Of a stretch of 64,000 nucleotides of DNA, positions 1 through 8,806 are shown in pieces. The notes under the pieces are model-generated. The model was not told the DNA's origin and did no database searches. It saw only the letters and a list, made by a program, of their open reading frames with translations. The DNA is from Arthrobacter burdickii. Lineage in GTDB: Bacteria > Actinomycetota > Actinomycetes > Actinomycetales > Micrococcaceae. Location: contig NZ_JAROCG010000001.1 in NCBI RefSeq assembly GCF_030433645.1, positions 1,364,001 through 1,428,000 on the forward strand, written 5' to 3'. Positions within the stretch are counted from its first letter, which is position 1. Each line of letters opens with the position of its first letter. The position numbers and the translations under genes were made by a program.

Positions 1-82
1 CGAGCCCACTGATCCCGAGGAATGCCATGATCCTGCCGAAGGTGGTTGCCGTGTCGAACAGGGGAGATTTGCGCGCAGCCAT
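1..82 (-). CDS. Penicillin-binding protein / transglycosylase, N-terminal fragment
   Basis: Reading leftwards from an ATG at 82-80 gives MAARKSPLFDTATTFGRI and then a hydrophobic start; the gene continues beyond the left edge. The basic, short N-terminus leading into a hydrophobic stretch fits the cytoplasmic tail and membrane anchor of the class A penicillin-binding proteins that sit at this position, divergent from a DUF4177/RidA pair, in Arthrobacter-type chromosomes. Such enzymes polymerise and cross-link peptidoglycan outside the membrane. Only 27 residues are visible, so the assignment rests on N-terminal resemblance and gene order. Confidence 0.55.
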   Translation of the reverse strand, partial: MAARKSPLFDTATTFGRIMAFLGISGL

Positions 83-104
83 TATTCCAGTTTACAAGCA
101 CGCG

Positions 105-110
105 CTAGGC
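105..110 (+). promoter_or_regulatory. Candidate -10 element of a leaderless promoter (DUF4177 gene)
   Basis: TAGGCT fits the actinobacterial TANNNT -10 pattern and ends 7 nt before the ATG at 118, so transcription would begin at or next to the start codon. No Shine-Dalgarno sequence precedes that ATG, which agrees with a leaderless mRNA. No good -35 is visible. Confidence 0.4.
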
Positions 111-117
111 TTTCCTC

Positions 118-273
118 ATGAAGAAATGGGAGTACTCTACGATTCCGCTCATCATCCACGCGACGAAGCAGATCCTCGACCAGTGGGGCGATGATGGATG
201 GGAGCTCGTGCAGGTGGTCCCCGGGCCGGACGGAAACGGCCTCGTCGCGTACCTCAAGAGGGAGAAGAACTAG
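118..273 (+). CDS. DUF4177 domain small protein
   Basis: A 51-residue protein beginning MKKWEYSTIPLIIHATKQIL and containing the WGDDGWELVQVV motif typical of DUF4177 proteins, which are about 50-60 residues long. The molecular function of the family is unknown. It ends 2 nt before the GTG of the RidA gene and probably forms an operon with it and the following Nudix gene. The start is preceded by a -10-like hexamer rather than a ribosome binding site. Confidence 0.85.
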   Translation: MKKWEYSTIPLIIHATKQILDQWGDDGWELVQVVPGPDGNGLVAYLKREKN

Positions 274-275
274 CG

Positions 276-767
276 GTGTCTGCTGGAAATACAGCGGTTT
301 CGGCGGTCGAGGCGCGTCTCGCGGACCTCGGGATCACGCTCCCCGAGGTGGCTCCGCCGGTCGCCTCCTACGTCCCTGCGGTCGTCACCGGCAGCTACGT
401 GTACACGTCCGGCCAGTTGCCGTTCATTAATGGCAAACTCCCAGCTTCGGGCAAGGTCGGTGCGGCCGACGGCGGTGTCGATGCCGGGACGGCAGCCTCC
501 CTCGCCGCTACCTGCGCGGTCAACGCGCTGGCGGCGATCAAGAGCCAGATCGGCGACCTCGACCGCATCACGCGCATCGTGAAGGTCGTGGGCTTCGTGG
601 CGTCCGACCCCTCATTCACCGGGCAGCCCGCGGTCATCAACGGCGCATCCGACCTGCTCGGAGCCGTCCTCGGCGATGCCGGGATCCATGCCCGCTCCGC
701 CGTCGGTGTCGCCGTCCTTCCCCTCGACTCACCCGTGGAGGTCGAACTCCTCGCGGAGTTCGTCTAG
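276..767 (+). CDS. ridA: RidA/YjgF family protein
   Basis: 163 residues from a GTG two bases after the DUF4177 stop; GGGAG inside the end of the upstream gene serves as ribosome binding site. RidA proteins hydrolyse reactive enamine/imine intermediates of amino-acid metabolism. The family shape is visible: YVYTSGQLPF near residue 45, a long helix rich in Ala, and the C-terminal HARSAVGVAVLP followed by VEVELLAEFV, supplying the conserved Arg and Glu. A longer upstream reading overlaps DUF4177 and was rejected. The exact physiological substrate is not evident. Confidence 0.85.
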   Translation: MSAGNTAVSAVEARLADLGITLPEVAPPVASYVPAVVTGSYVYTSGQLPFINGKLPASGKVGAADGGVDAGTAASLAATCAVNALAAIKSQIGDLDRITRIVKVVGFVASDPSFTGQPAVINGASDLLGAVLGDAGIHARSAVGVAVLPLDSPVEVELLAEFV

Positions 768-770
768 GCC

Positions 771-1685
771 GTGGACCGCGTCAGCACCAGGCTCTTCCCC
801 GTGCACCCCGACCAGCGCACGGCAGCGGAGAGCTGGATCGAACACGGGGAGCGCACGCCCCTGAAGGCCCGGTCGGCGTCGTCGGTGGTCCTCCTGCGTG
901 ACACCGCGATCGGCACGGAGACGTATCTCTCCTACCGTCGGGGTCAGTCGCCGCTCGGCGTCATCGGGTTCCCGGGCGGGAGCATCGAGGAGTCCGACGA
1001 CGACGACCTCCCGTGGTTCGGGCCGACGCCGTCGATGTGGGCGAAGAGCCTCGGCGTCGAGGACCACCGGGTGGCCCGGCGGCACGTGCTTTGCGCCATC
1101 CGCGAGCTGTTCGAGGAGACCGGCGTGCTCCTCGCCGGTCCCGACGCCTCGTCGATGGTGGAGGGCACCCAGGCCAAGGAGTGGATGAAGGCCCGGGAGG
1201 CCATCAACGAGGGTGAGAGCCGCTTCTCGGAGATCCTCGCCCGCCGCGGCCTGGGCGTCCGCACGGACCTCATCAAGCCGCTCTCGCACTGGCTCACCCC
1301 CGATTTCGCCCACCGCCGCTTCGACACGCACTATTTCGCGGCGGCGCAGCCCGTGAACCAGGAGCCCAGCATCCTCGAGAGCAAGGGCGTCTGGGGTGAG
1401 TGGCGCTGGGCTGCGCAGGAGATCGCGAACCGGGACACCACCAGGCTCGGCGACGAAGTGGGCCAGGCGAACACCGTGGGCCGCACGCTCAGCGAGCTCG
1501 CCGTCCCGGCGGTCGAGATCATCCTCGAGAAGATCGGTTCCTCGCGCGGCTGCATCGCCTACCTCTCGCACAAGCGCCCCGTGAAGATCTACCACCCGCA
1601 GCTCTCCGAGCACGACGGCGACCTCGTGCTGCAGGTCGAGTGTCCGAAGCTCAGCGAGGGCGGCTCGGTCCAACGGGGCCGCTGA
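771..1685 (+). CDS. Nudix hydrolase, NUDT19-like
   Basis: 304 residues from a GTG 3 nt after the RidA stop, so very likely co-transcribed. The Nudix box is split: GFPGGSIEE near residue 66, then about 30 extra residues, then RELFEETGVLL. This separation of the glycine part from the REXXEE helix resembles eukaryotic NUDT19-type diphosphatases more than compact MutT enzymes. It should hydrolyse a nucleoside-diphosphate-linked substrate with a divalent metal; the substrate (a CoA derivative is possible) cannot be read from the sequence. Confidence 0.8.
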   Translation: MDRVSTRLFPVHPDQRTAAESWIEHGERTPLKARSASSVVLLRDTAIGTETYLSYRRGQSPLGVIGFPGGSIEESDDDDLPWFGPTPSMWAKSLGVEDHRVARRHVLCAIRELFEETGVLLAGPDASSMVEGTQAKEWMKAREAINEGESRFSEILARRGLGVRTDLIKPLSHWLTPDFAHRRFDTHYFAAAQPVNQEPSILESKGVWGEWRWAAQEIANRDTTRLGDEVGQANTVGRTLSELAVPAVEIILEKIGSSRGCIAYLSHKRPVKIYHPQLSEHDGDLVLQVECPKLSEGGSVQRGR

Positions 1686-1788
1686 CAGGCCGTGCCCGTC
1701 CCGTCGAGACGGCAGAAAAGACCGCTCTTCGCGGCTCGCGGCGGTCACTTCTGTCTTCTCAGGCCTCCCTGGACCCGGCGTGAGGCCC

Positions 1789-1831
1789 TGCACAACAACG
1801 CCGCCCCTGCACAACGAAGAAGGTGCACAAC
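1789..1831 (+). repeat. Three copies of TGCACAAC
   Basis: The octamer TGCACAAC occurs at 1789-1796, 1808-1815 and 1824-1831, directly before the convergent terminator. The spacings of 19 and 16 nt are irregular. No function is evident; it may be a decayed tandem repeat. Confidence 0.5.
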
Positions 1832-1834
1832 GGA

Positions 1835-1866
1835 GAAAGGCACCTGCCCTCGGGCAGGTGCCTTTC
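1835..1866. terminator. Bidirectional hairpin terminator between Nudix and crp
   Basis: A perfect 15-bp inverted repeat (1835-1849 and 1852-1866) with a minimal loop, ending in short T-rich flanks (CTTTCC on +, the complementary A-rich side on -). It lies between two convergent genes and can end both transcripts. Confidence 0.85.
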
Positions 1867-1880
1867 CTCGTCCTTTGGAA

Positions 1881-2558
1881 TCAGCGGCTGCGCTGGCGCA
1901 GCCGCTGGATGTCGAGGATGACGACGGCGCGGGCCTCCAGACGGAGCCAGCCGCGCTGCACGAACTCGGCAAGGGCCTTGTTGACCGTCTCGCGGGATGC
2001 GCCGACGAGCTGGGCCAGTTCCTCCTGGGTGAGCTCATGGGCGACGAGGATCCCGTCGGTCGCGGGGCGGCCGAAGCGGTCCGCGAGGTCGAGCAGGGCC
2101 TTTGCTACGCGGCCGGGAACGTCGGAGAACACGAGGTCGGCGAGCGACTCGTTGGTGCGGCGCAACCGCCGGGCGAGGGCCTGCAGCAGCTGGGCCGAGA
2201 CCTCGGGGCGGGTTTCGAGCAGCGTGCGGAGGTTCTCGTTCTTGAGACCGGCCAGGCGCGTCTCCGACACCGCGGTGGCGGTCGCGGTGCGCGGGCTCGG
2301 GTCGAACAGGGCCATCTCGCCGAACAACTCGCCGGGGCCGAGGATCGCGAGGAGGTTCTCGCGGCCGTCCTGGGCGGTGCGGCCGAGCTTGATCTTGCCG
2401 GAGACGATGAAGTACAGCTGGTCGCCCTGGTCACCCTCACGGAACACCGACGAGCCGCGGGGGAGGTCCACTTCGATCAACTCGTCGGTGAGTGCGGCGA
2501 AGACGTCGTCTCCCAATGATGCGAAGAGGGGCGCCCGGCGCAGTACCTCGATATCCAT
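1881..2558 (-). CDS. Crp/FNR family cyclic-nucleotide-binding regulator (Crp/GlxR-like)
   Basis: 225 residues starting MDIEVLRRAPLF, with AGGAG six bases before the ATG. An N-terminal cyclic-nucleotide-binding beta-roll (about residues 10-110) carries GELFGEMALF and the Arg of SPRTAT, where cAMP phosphate is normally held. The C-terminal winged helix-turn-helix includes LTQEELAQLVGASRETV (177-193). Actinobacterial relatives (GlxR of Corynebacterium, Crp of Mycobacterium) control carbon metabolism and acetate genes through TGTGA-N6-TCACA sites; one candidate site lies upstream of acs in this window. A longer reading beginning at 2714 lacks any start signal. Confidence 0.88.
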   Translation of the reverse strand: MDIEVLRRAPLFASLGDDVFAALTDELIEVDLPRGSSVFREGDQGDQLYFIVSGKIKLGRTAQDGRENLLAILGPGELFGEMALFDPSPRTATATAVSETRLAGLKNENLRTLLETRPEVSAQLLQALARRLRRTNESLADLVFSDVPGRVAKALLDLADRFGRPATDGILVAHELTQEELAQLVGASRETVNKALAEFVQRGWLRLEARAVVILDIQRLRQRSR

Positions 2559-2724
2559 GAATTCTCCTGATGCGTCTTGATGCGGCGGTCCGCGCTGTAT
2601 TCTCCTCTCCATCTTGCCGTACTGGAGCGGATGTGACGACAGATACGCGCTCCGGAGGCCCGTATTCGCGCTCCATTCCCGCTGCCGCACCCTTCCTTCC
2701 CACCGTGCTCCCATGCTTCGCGGC

Positions 2725-2730
2725 TAGAAT
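2725..2730 (+). promoter_or_regulatory. Candidate -10 of the marP promoter
   Basis: TAGAAT lies 60 nt before the GTG of the MarP-like gene, which has its own ribosome binding site. No convincing -35 is seen. Confidence 0.35.
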
Positions 2731-2789
2731 CGCTCGCAGTGCCGGGAGGTGGGCCACCTTCCGTCGTCCATAGCCAGGGGAGAATAGAC

Positions 2790-3986
2790 GTGCCGGAATT
2801 GAATCTCGCGGGGTTCACCCTCCTCGACGTCGTCCTGGCGGTGATCCTCCTCGGGTACCTCGTGAGCGGGATCCGGAAGGGGTTCCTCGTCACGCTCGGG
2901 GGCATCGCGGGTTTCGTCGCGGGTGCGGTCGCGGCGTTCTTCGCGATACCCCTCGTCAGCGGGTGGGTTCCGGACAATCCCTGGCGGCTCATCGCCGTCA
3001 TCGCGACGGTGATCGTCCTCGTCCTCGTGGGCCAGGCGGTCGGCTCCGCGCTGGGTGCCTCCATCCGCCGCTGGTCCGACTTCCCACCGCTGCGCCTCGT
3101 CGACCGCCTCCTCGGTGGCGTGGTGAACGTCGTGGTCGCCGCGCTCGTCCTCTCGATGCTCGCCTTCAGCGTGGGGACCCTCGGCGTCCCGTTGGTGTCC
3201 CAGCAACTCGCTTCCTCGCAGGTGATCCGCGGAATCGATACCGCGACACCGGGACCGGTGCGCTCGTGGATGGCGCAGCTGCGGACGATCGCCGTCGACG
3301 ACGGCATCCCCACGCTCCTCGAGGGCGTCGCACCCGTGCCTGCAGAGGTACCGGACGCATCGGTGGACACCCCCGAGCTCGCCGCTGCGGCCGCCTCCGT
3401 GGTCCGCATCACCGGCACCGCCTACCAGTGCGGCCAGAACCAGACGGGATCGGGGTTCGTCGTCGCTCCTGGCCGGGTCATCACGAACGCCCACGTGGTC
3501 GCCGGGGTGAACGAGCCCGTCGTCGAGGTGCCCGGCGGAGGCGCCCTGCCGGGCCGGGTGGTGCAGCTCGACACGGCGCGTGACATCGCCGTGATCGCCG
3601 TCGACGACCTCGAGGCGGCTCCGCTGCCGCTCGGGGACGAACTGGCCAATGGCACGACGGCCGCCTTCGCGGGGTATCCGGCCGGCGGGCCGTACCGGAT
3701 CCAGCCCGCCAGCGTCCAGGGCCTTTCACCCGTGCTCGTGAACAACATCTACGGTGCGGACCCCAAGCCCCTCCAGATCTACAGCCTGGCCGCGAACGTG
3801 CAGCAGGGGAACTCGGGCGGACCGCTGCTCGACCTGCAGGGCCGCGTGGCCGGCGTCGTCTTCGCCAAGTCCACGGCGGATGCCCCCGTCGGCTACGCAC
3901 TCTCGCTCGAGGAGTTGCGGCCGATTGCGGAGGGTGCCGTAGGGCTGGGCGACTCCGTCTCGGCCGGACAGTGCACGCGGGGCTGA
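2790..3986 (+). CDS. marP: MarP-like membrane serine protease (CvpA domain plus trypsin-like domain)
   Basis: 398 residues from a GTG with AGGGGAG eight bases upstream. Residues 1-130 form four membrane segments of the CvpA type; after a linker, residues 195-385 are a chymotrypsin-fold protease. The catalytic triad is visible: His235 in TNAHVV, Asp265 in ARDIAVI, Ser342 in GNSGGPL. Cys214 and Cys395 match the disulfide pair described for M. tuberculosis MarP, the acid-resistance protease whose outer domain processes cell-wall enzymes such as RipA. Here it stands alone, divergent from crp. The outside location of the protease is inferred from the topology of the family. Confidence 0.88.
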   Translation: MPELNLAGFTLLDVVLAVILLGYLVSGIRKGFLVTLGGIAGFVAGAVAAFFAIPLVSGWVPDNPWRLIAVIATVIVLVLVGQAVGSALGASIRRWSDFPPLRLVDRLLGGVVNVVVAALVLSMLAFSVGTLGVPLVSQQLASSQVIRGIDTATPGPVRSWMAQLRTIAVDDGIPTLLEGVAPVPAEVPDASVDTPELAAAAASVVRITGTAYQCGQNQTGSGFVVAPGRVITNAHVVAGVNEPVVEVPGGGALPGRVVQLDTARDIAVIAVDDLEAAPLPLGDELANGTTAAFAGYPAGGPYRIQPASVQGLSPVLVNNIYGADPKPLQIYSLAANVQQGNSGGPLLDLQGRVAGVVFAKSTADAPVGYALSLEELRPIAEGAVGLGDSVSAGQCTRG

Positions 3987-4077
3987 ATAGTCACGCTGGT
4001 ACGCTTCAGCGCATATCTCGCTCTTCGATGAAGGGGACATCATCTCCAGATCAGCCGCCCCCGCCGCGCGGGTCCGC

Positions 4078-4779
4078 GTGGCCACGCCGCCGGTGTTCAT
4101 GTACCACTCCATCAGCCCCTCGAGTCTGCCGGATCCGCACCGGTTGCGGGTCCACCCGGACCGGCTGGACCGGCACCTGAGGCTGCTGCGGCGGTTCGGC
4201 TATCGCGGGGTGTCCCTGTCGGAGTTACTGCGCGCCCAGGAGCGGGGGGAGGCCCGAGGCCTCGTCGGGCTCACCTTCGATGATGGTTACACCGACTACC
4301 TGGAGCACGCCCTCCCGGCCCTGCGACGATACGGGATGACGAGCACGCTGTATGCGGTGGCCGGCCGTCTCGGCGGCAGCAACGAGTGGGACGACGGCCC
4401 CCGCCTCGGCCTGATGGACCGCGACCAGTTGCGCGCCGTTGCGGCCGCCGGGCAGGAGGTGGGCAGCCACACCATGACCCATCCCCACCTCGCGGGTACC
4501 GGTGCGGACTTCCTGATGGCGGAGATCGGGGGCAGTCGTGAGGTCCTCCAGGACGTCCTGCAGGAGGAGATCGCAAGCTTCTGCTACCCCTACGGTGAAT
4601 TCGACGACGACGCCGCCGCGGCCGTGCGCGCGGCAGGCTACGATCACGGCTGCGTGATCGGGGACTACGAGCCGGCCGATCGGTTCACCCTGCCGCGCTG
4701 CTACATCAGCCCGCGTGACACGTCTGCCCACCTGATTGCCCGCATGATGCGACACTCGGTGCGCCTGCGGCTGCACTGA
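4078..4779 (+). CDS. Polysaccharide deacetylase family protein (CE4)
   Basis: 233 residues. NodB-type motifs are clear: TFDDGYTDY with the catalytic and metal-binding Asp pair, HTMTHPHL with the metal His residues, and CYPYGEFDDDA. Such enzymes remove N- or O-acetyl groups from peptidoglycan, chitin or exopolysaccharide. No signal peptide is visible, so a cytoplasmic or precursor-modifying role is possible. The GTG at 4078 lacks a ribosome binding site; AAGGGG at 4031-4036 is well placed for a non-standard ATC at 4042 in the same frame, so the N-terminus is uncertain. Confidence 0.82.
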   Translation: MATPPVFMYHSISPSSLPDPHRLRVHPDRLDRHLRLLRRFGYRGVSLSELLRAQERGEARGLVGLTFDDGYTDYLEHALPALRRYGMTSTLYAVAGRLGGSNEWDDGPRLGLMDRDQLRAVAAAGQEVGSHTMTHPHLAGTGADFLMAEIGGSREVLQDVLQEEIASFCYPYGEFDDDAAAAVRAAGYDHGCVIGDYEPADRFTLPRCYISPRDTSAHLIARMMRHSVRLRLH

Positions 4780-4990
4780 CCGGTTCTCCTGTTTCGGCGA
4801 GATTACGTCGCCGTGTCGCCGGCCGCACGTACCACTCACGATGCCAAATCGTAACCACTTCGGCCCGGAAAATACCGCTGGCGGCGCTCGCGGAAGTTAG
4901 GCTCGTCACACGGATCAGCGCGCTCGCCGCTGTGGTCCCATGGCTGCCGGTAGATCCGGTAGGAATCACTCGTTCACCAGGGAGCAACAC

Positions 4991-6685
4991 ATGTCTAACA
5001 AAGGCACTTCCGTGCGAGGCGCAGGATTCGCGAGAAAACGCGCTGCGCTCACCGCCGGTCTCTCCATCACCGCCCTCCTCCTCACCGGCTGCGTACAGAG
5101 CCAGCGCGAGGAGAACACCGGCACCGAGGGAGAGGCCGCCGTCGACTCCACCTTCGTGTTCGCCGCGTCCGCGGATCCCAAGTCCCTCGACCCCGCGTTC
5201 GCCAGCGACGGCGAGTCCTTCCGCGTCAGCCGCCAGATCTTCGAGGGACTCGTAGGCGTCAAGGAAGGCACTCCCGATCCCGAGCCCCTGCTCGCGGAGT
5301 CGTGGGAGACCGCCGAGGACGGACTCTCGACGACCTTCAAGCTGAAGGAAGGCGTCAAGTTCCACGACGGCACCGACTTCAACGCCGACGCCGTCTGCTT
5401 CAACTTCGACCGGTGGTACAACTGGACGGGCCTCCAGCAGGCGCCGACCGTCTCCACCTACTACAACGACCTGTTCCACGGCTTCGCCGACAAGCCGGAG
5501 AATGCCGTCTACGAGTCCTGCGAGGCCAACGGAGACAACGAAGTCACCGTCAACCTCGCCAGGCCCTTCGCCGGATTCGTCCCCTCACTCTCCCTCCCGG
5601 CTTTCTCCATGCAGAGCCCCACGGCCCTCGAGCAGTACAAGGCCGACGAGATCGGCGGCTCGGCGGAATCCCCGAAGCAGAGCGAATACGCGACGGGTCA
5701 CCCCGTCGGTACCGGACCGTTCAAGTTCGACTCGTGGGACGTCGGACAGCAGGTCGAGCTGTCGATCTTCGAGGACTACTGGGGAGAGAAGGGACAGATC
5801 ACCAACACGATCTTCCGGATCATCGACGACCCGCAGGCCCGTCGCCAGGCCCTGGAAGCCGGAACGATCGACGGGTACGACCTCGTCGCACCGGCCGACA
5901 TCCAGTCGCTGAAGGACGCCGGCTACAACGTCGTCGCCCGCGATCCGTTCACCATCCTGTACCTGGGTTTCAACCACAAGGTCGAGCAGCTCGCCAACCC
6001 CAAGGTACGCGAAGCGATTGCCTACGCCATCGACAAGCAAGCCCTCGTTGACCAGACCCTTCCCGAAGGCACCAAGGTCGCAACCCAGTTCATCCCCGAC
6101 GTCGTCGACGGTTACAGCGAAGATGTCGAAACGTACGACTTCGATCCGGAGAAGGCCAAGGAGCTCCTCGCCGAAGCCGGTTACCCCGACGGGTTCGAGA
6201 TCCAGTTCAACTACCCGACGAACGTCTCCCGTCCCTACATGCCCACTCCGGAACAGGTTTTCACCAACCTCCAGGCGCAGCTCGCCGACGTCGGAATCAC
6301 GGTCACCCCGGCACCCGCTGCCTGGTCCCCCGACTACCTCGACCAGGTCCAGGGAACCGAGGACCACGGCCTGCACCTGCTCGGCTGGACCGGTGACTAC
6401 AACGACACCGACAACTTCGTGGGCGTGTTCTTCGGTCAGGAGAAGCCGGAATTCGGCTTCAACAACCCCGAGCTGTTCGCCGCACTGAGCGAGGCGCGCG
6501 GCATGAGCGACCGCGACGAGCAGACCAAGGCGTACGAGGAGATCAACAAGCAGATCTCCGAGTTCATCCCGGCCATCCCGCTGGCGCACCCGGCTCCTTC
6601 GCTGGCGTTCAACGAGCGCGTCACGTCCTACCCGGCCAGCCCCGTCAATGACGAGGTCTTCAACAACATCGAGCTCAGCAAGTAG
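4991..6685 (+). CDS. Peptide ABC transporter substrate-binding lipoprotein (family 5)
   Basis: 564 residues. A basic N-terminus and hydrophobic stretch end in LLLTGC, so Cys34 is the lipid anchor on the outer membrane face. DppA/OppA features follow: SADPKSLDPAF after the linker, then FKLKEGVKFHDGTDFNADAV. It delivers di- or oligopeptides (possibly nickel or other ligands of the family) to the permeases encoded next. The ATG at 4991 follows GGGAG. A TAGGCT hexamer at 4898-4903 could be the -10, giving a leader of about 80 nt. Confidence 0.9.
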   Translation: MSNKGTSVRGAGFARKRAALTAGLSITALLLTGCVQSQREENTGTEGEAAVDSTFVFAASADPKSLDPAFASDGESFRVSRQIFEGLVGVKEGTPDPEPLLAESWETAEDGLSTTFKLKEGVKFHDGTDFNADAVCFNFDRWYNWTGLQQAPTVSTYYNDLFHGFADKPENAVYESCEANGDNEVTVNLARPFAGFVPSLSLPAFSMQSPTALEQYKADEIGGSAESPKQSEYATGHPVGTGPFKFDSWDVGQQVELSIFEDYWGEKGQITNTIFRIIDDPQARRQALEAGTIDGYDLVAPADIQSLKDAGYNVVARDPFTILYLGFNHKVEQLANPKVREAIAYAIDKQALVDQTLPEGTKVATQFIPDVVDGYSEDVETYDFDPEKAKELLAEAGYPDGFEIQFNYPTNVSRPYMPTPEQVFTNLQAQLADVGITVTPAPAAWSPDYLDQVQGTEDHGLHLLGWTGDYNDTDNFVGVFFGQEKPEFGFNNPELFAALSEARGMSDRDEQTKAYEEINKQISEFIPAIPLAHPAPSLAFNERVTSYPASPVNDEVFNNIELSK

Positions 6686-6698
6686 CACCAGCATCTCC

Positions 6699-6735
6699 AG
6701 TGGAGCCGGACCCGCATTCAAGGTCCGGCTCCACT
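6699..6735 (+). other. Intercistronic hairpin between binding protein and permease
   Basis: A perfect 14-bp stem (6699-6712 with 6722-6735) and 9-nt loop lie 13 nt after the lipoprotein stop. There is no T-run, so it is more likely a partial terminator or 3' stabilising structure that keeps binding protein in excess over the permeases, a known arrangement in ABC importer operons. Confidence 0.7.
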
Positions 6736-6776
6736 GTGGTGGCGAGCACATCCTGGTTCATCCCCGAGAGGACATC

Positions 6777-7781
6777 GTGTTACGCGTCATAGGCAAGCGA
6801 ATTGCCCTGCTCATCCCTACTCTGTTCGGGCTGTCGGTCCTGCTGTTCCTGTGGGTGCGCAGCCTTCCGGGCGGTCCCGCGACAGCGCTGCTCGGCGAGA
6901 AGGCAACCCCTGAGGCCATTGCCCGGGTCAACGAGCTCTACGGGTTCGACCGCCCGCTCCTGGTCCAGTACTTCACCTACATGGGCAAACTTCTGCGGGG
7001 AGACTTCGGGGTCTCCATCAACACGGGCCGTCCCGTGCTCGAGGAGTTCGCCACCCGGTTCCCCGCGACGGTCGAACTCACGATCGTGGCCCTGATCTTC
7101 GCCATCGGCGTCGGTGTGCCGCTGGGCTATGCAGCGGCCCGCCACTACGGGCGTTTCGTCGACCACAGCTCCGTCGTCCTCAGCCTGATCGGCATCACCG
7201 TTCCGGTGTTCTTCCTGGCGTTCATCCTGAAATACCTCTTCGCCATCCAGTGGTCCATCCTGCCCCCCGACGGCCGGCAGAATCCGCGTATCGACGCGAC
7301 CCATTTCACCGACTTCTACGTCCTCGACGGCATCCTCACAGGGGAGTGGGATGCCGCCTGGGACGCCGTCCTGCACCTGATCCTCCCGGGACTGGCCCTC
7401 GGCACCATTCCGCTCGCGATCATCGTCCGCATCACCCGCGCATCGGTCCTCGAGGTGCAGAACGCCGATTACGTCCGTACCGCCCGTGCGAAGGGCCTGA
7501 TGGAGCGCACGATCAGGGGCAGTTTCATCCTGCGGAACGCGATGCTCCCGGTCGTCACCACCATCGGCCTCCAGCTGGGCCTGCTGATCTCGGGCGCGGT
7601 GCTGACCGAGACGGTCTTCGCGTTCAACGGGATCGGTAGGTTCCTGCGCGACGCGATCTTCGGGCTGGACTACCCCGTCCTCCAGGGCTTCATCATCTTC
7701 ATCGCGATCCTGTATGCCCTGATCAACCTGATCGTCGACCTCTCCTACTCCGTCATCGACCCGAGGGTGCGTGTGCAATGA
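6777..7781 (+). CDS. dppB: Peptide ABC transporter permease, DppB/OppB-like
   Basis: 334 residues from a GTG with GAGAGGA five bases upstream. N-terminal helix RIALLIPTLFGLSVLLF followed by SLPGGPATALLGEKA is typical of the first permease. The cytoplasmic coupling loop is seen in YVRTARAKGL near residue 240. About six membrane helices. The next gene begins within its stop (ATGA, 4-nt overlap), which shows translational coupling. Confidence 0.9.
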   Translation: MLRVIGKRIALLIPTLFGLSVLLFLWVRSLPGGPATALLGEKATPEAIARVNELYGFDRPLLVQYFTYMGKLLRGDFGVSINTGRPVLEEFATRFPATVELTIVALIFAIGVGVPLGYAAARHYGRFVDHSSVVLSLIGITVPVFFLAFILKYLFAIQWSILPPDGRQNPRIDATHFTDFYVLDGILTGEWDAAWDAVLHLILPGLALGTIPLAIIVRITRASVLEVQNADYVRTARAKGLMERTIRGSFILRNAMLPVVTTIGLQLGLLISGAVLTETVFAFNGIGRFLRDAIFGLDYPVLQGFIIFIAILYALINLIVDLSYSVIDPRVRVQ

Positions 7782-8719
7782 GTACGATCCTCCCCCCAGC
7801 TGCGGACGGTTCCGCGGCGCCGACTGATCCCGCCATCGACACCGGGCGCGGCACTGGCCTGTGGAAGGATGCGTTCCTTCGGCTGCGCAGGAACCCGCAG
7901 GCGATCGCGGGTGCCGTCATCATCGGGCTCTTCCTGCTCGTCGCGATCCTCGCCCCGATCCTGGCACCCTACGGAGGCAACGATCTCCCCGGCCGTACCT
8001 CGATCACGCCGACCACCATCCCGGGGCCCGGAGAGATCGACGGCTTCCCGCTGGGCCTCGACCGCTTCGGCGGCGACGTTCTGAGCAAGCTCATCTGGGG
8101 CGCGCAGGCATCGCTGCTGATCGGCGTGGTCTCGACGGGGCTGGGACTCGCCGGCGGCATGCTCCTCGGTGTCCTCGCCGGAGGCCTCGGCGGCTGGGTC
8201 GACAACGTGATCATGCGTTTCGTGGACATCCTGCTGTCCGTGCCGAACCTCCTCCTGGCCGTCAGCATCGCGGCGGTGCTCGGGCAGAGTTCCTACGCGA
8301 TCATGATCGCCATCGGCGTGTCGCAGATCCCCATCTTCGCGCGGCTCCTGCGCTCCTCGATGCTGTCGCAGCGCGGAGCGGACTACATCCTGGCTGCGCA
8401 GACCCTCGGGCTCAGCCGCAGGACGATCACCATGAGCCACCTGCTGCCCAACAGCATGGGGCCCCTGATCGTGCAGGCGACCCTCACTCTCGCGACCGCC
8501 GTCATCGATGCGGCCGCGCTGTCCTTCCTCGGCCTCGGCGGTGGACTGCCTCAGGCCGCGGAGTGGGGCCGCATGCTCACCTATGCACAGGTGGAACTCG
8601 CCGTCGCCCCGCAGCTCGCCTTCCTACCGGGTGCGTGCATCGCGATCACGGCCCTGGGATTCACCCTGCTGGGTGAGTCCCTGCGCGAGGCCCTCGACCC
8701 GAAGACCCGCAGGAAGTAG
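7778..8719 (+). CDS. dppC: Peptide ABC transporter permease, DppC/OppC-like
   Basis: 313 residues, overlapping dppB by 4 nt. It has the DppC hallmarks: RLRRNPQAIAGAVII near the first helix, HPLGLDRFGGDVLS-like phrasing (FPLGLDRFGGDVLSKLIWG region), and the coupling-loop sequence YILAAQTLGLSRRTI. Pairs with DppB to form the membrane channel. The cognate ATPases are not downstream but in the opposite orientation beyond a DUF5996 gene. Confidence 0.9.
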   Translation: MSTILPPAADGSAAPTDPAIDTGRGTGLWKDAFLRLRRNPQAIAGAVIIGLFLLVAILAPILAPYGGNDLPGRTSITPTTIPGPGEIDGFPLGLDRFGGDVLSKLIWGAQASLLIGVVSTGLGLAGGMLLGVLAGGLGGWVDNVIMRFVDILLSVPNLLLAVSIAAVLGQSSYAIMIAIGVSQIPIFARLLRSSMLSQRGADYILAAQTLGLSRRTITMSHLLPNSMGPLIVQATLTLATAVIDAAALSFLGLGGGLPQAAEWGRMLTYAQVELAVAPQLAFLPGACIAITALGFTLLGESLREALDPKTRRK

Positions 8720-8739
8720 CACCATCGCATCAGCCGCCG

Positions 8740-8769
8740 GCGGCCATCGACCTCCAGGTCGGTGGCCGC
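8740..8769. terminator. Hairpin between dppC and the DUF5996 gene
   Basis: A 13-bp stem with one T-G wobble and a TCCA loop, placed 20 nt after the dppC stop and 38 nt from the convergent gene. It can serve both strands; T-tracts are poor. Confidence 0.7.
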
Positions 8770-8806
8770 TTCCGTCGGAGTGCGACCGACGGGTCCGTCG
8801 CTCCCG

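Noticed and set aside
2632-2647. Crp site in the crp-marP intergenic region (TGTGA half at TGTGACGACAGATACG)
   Set aside because: Only one half-site matches; the second half has no resemblance to TCACA.
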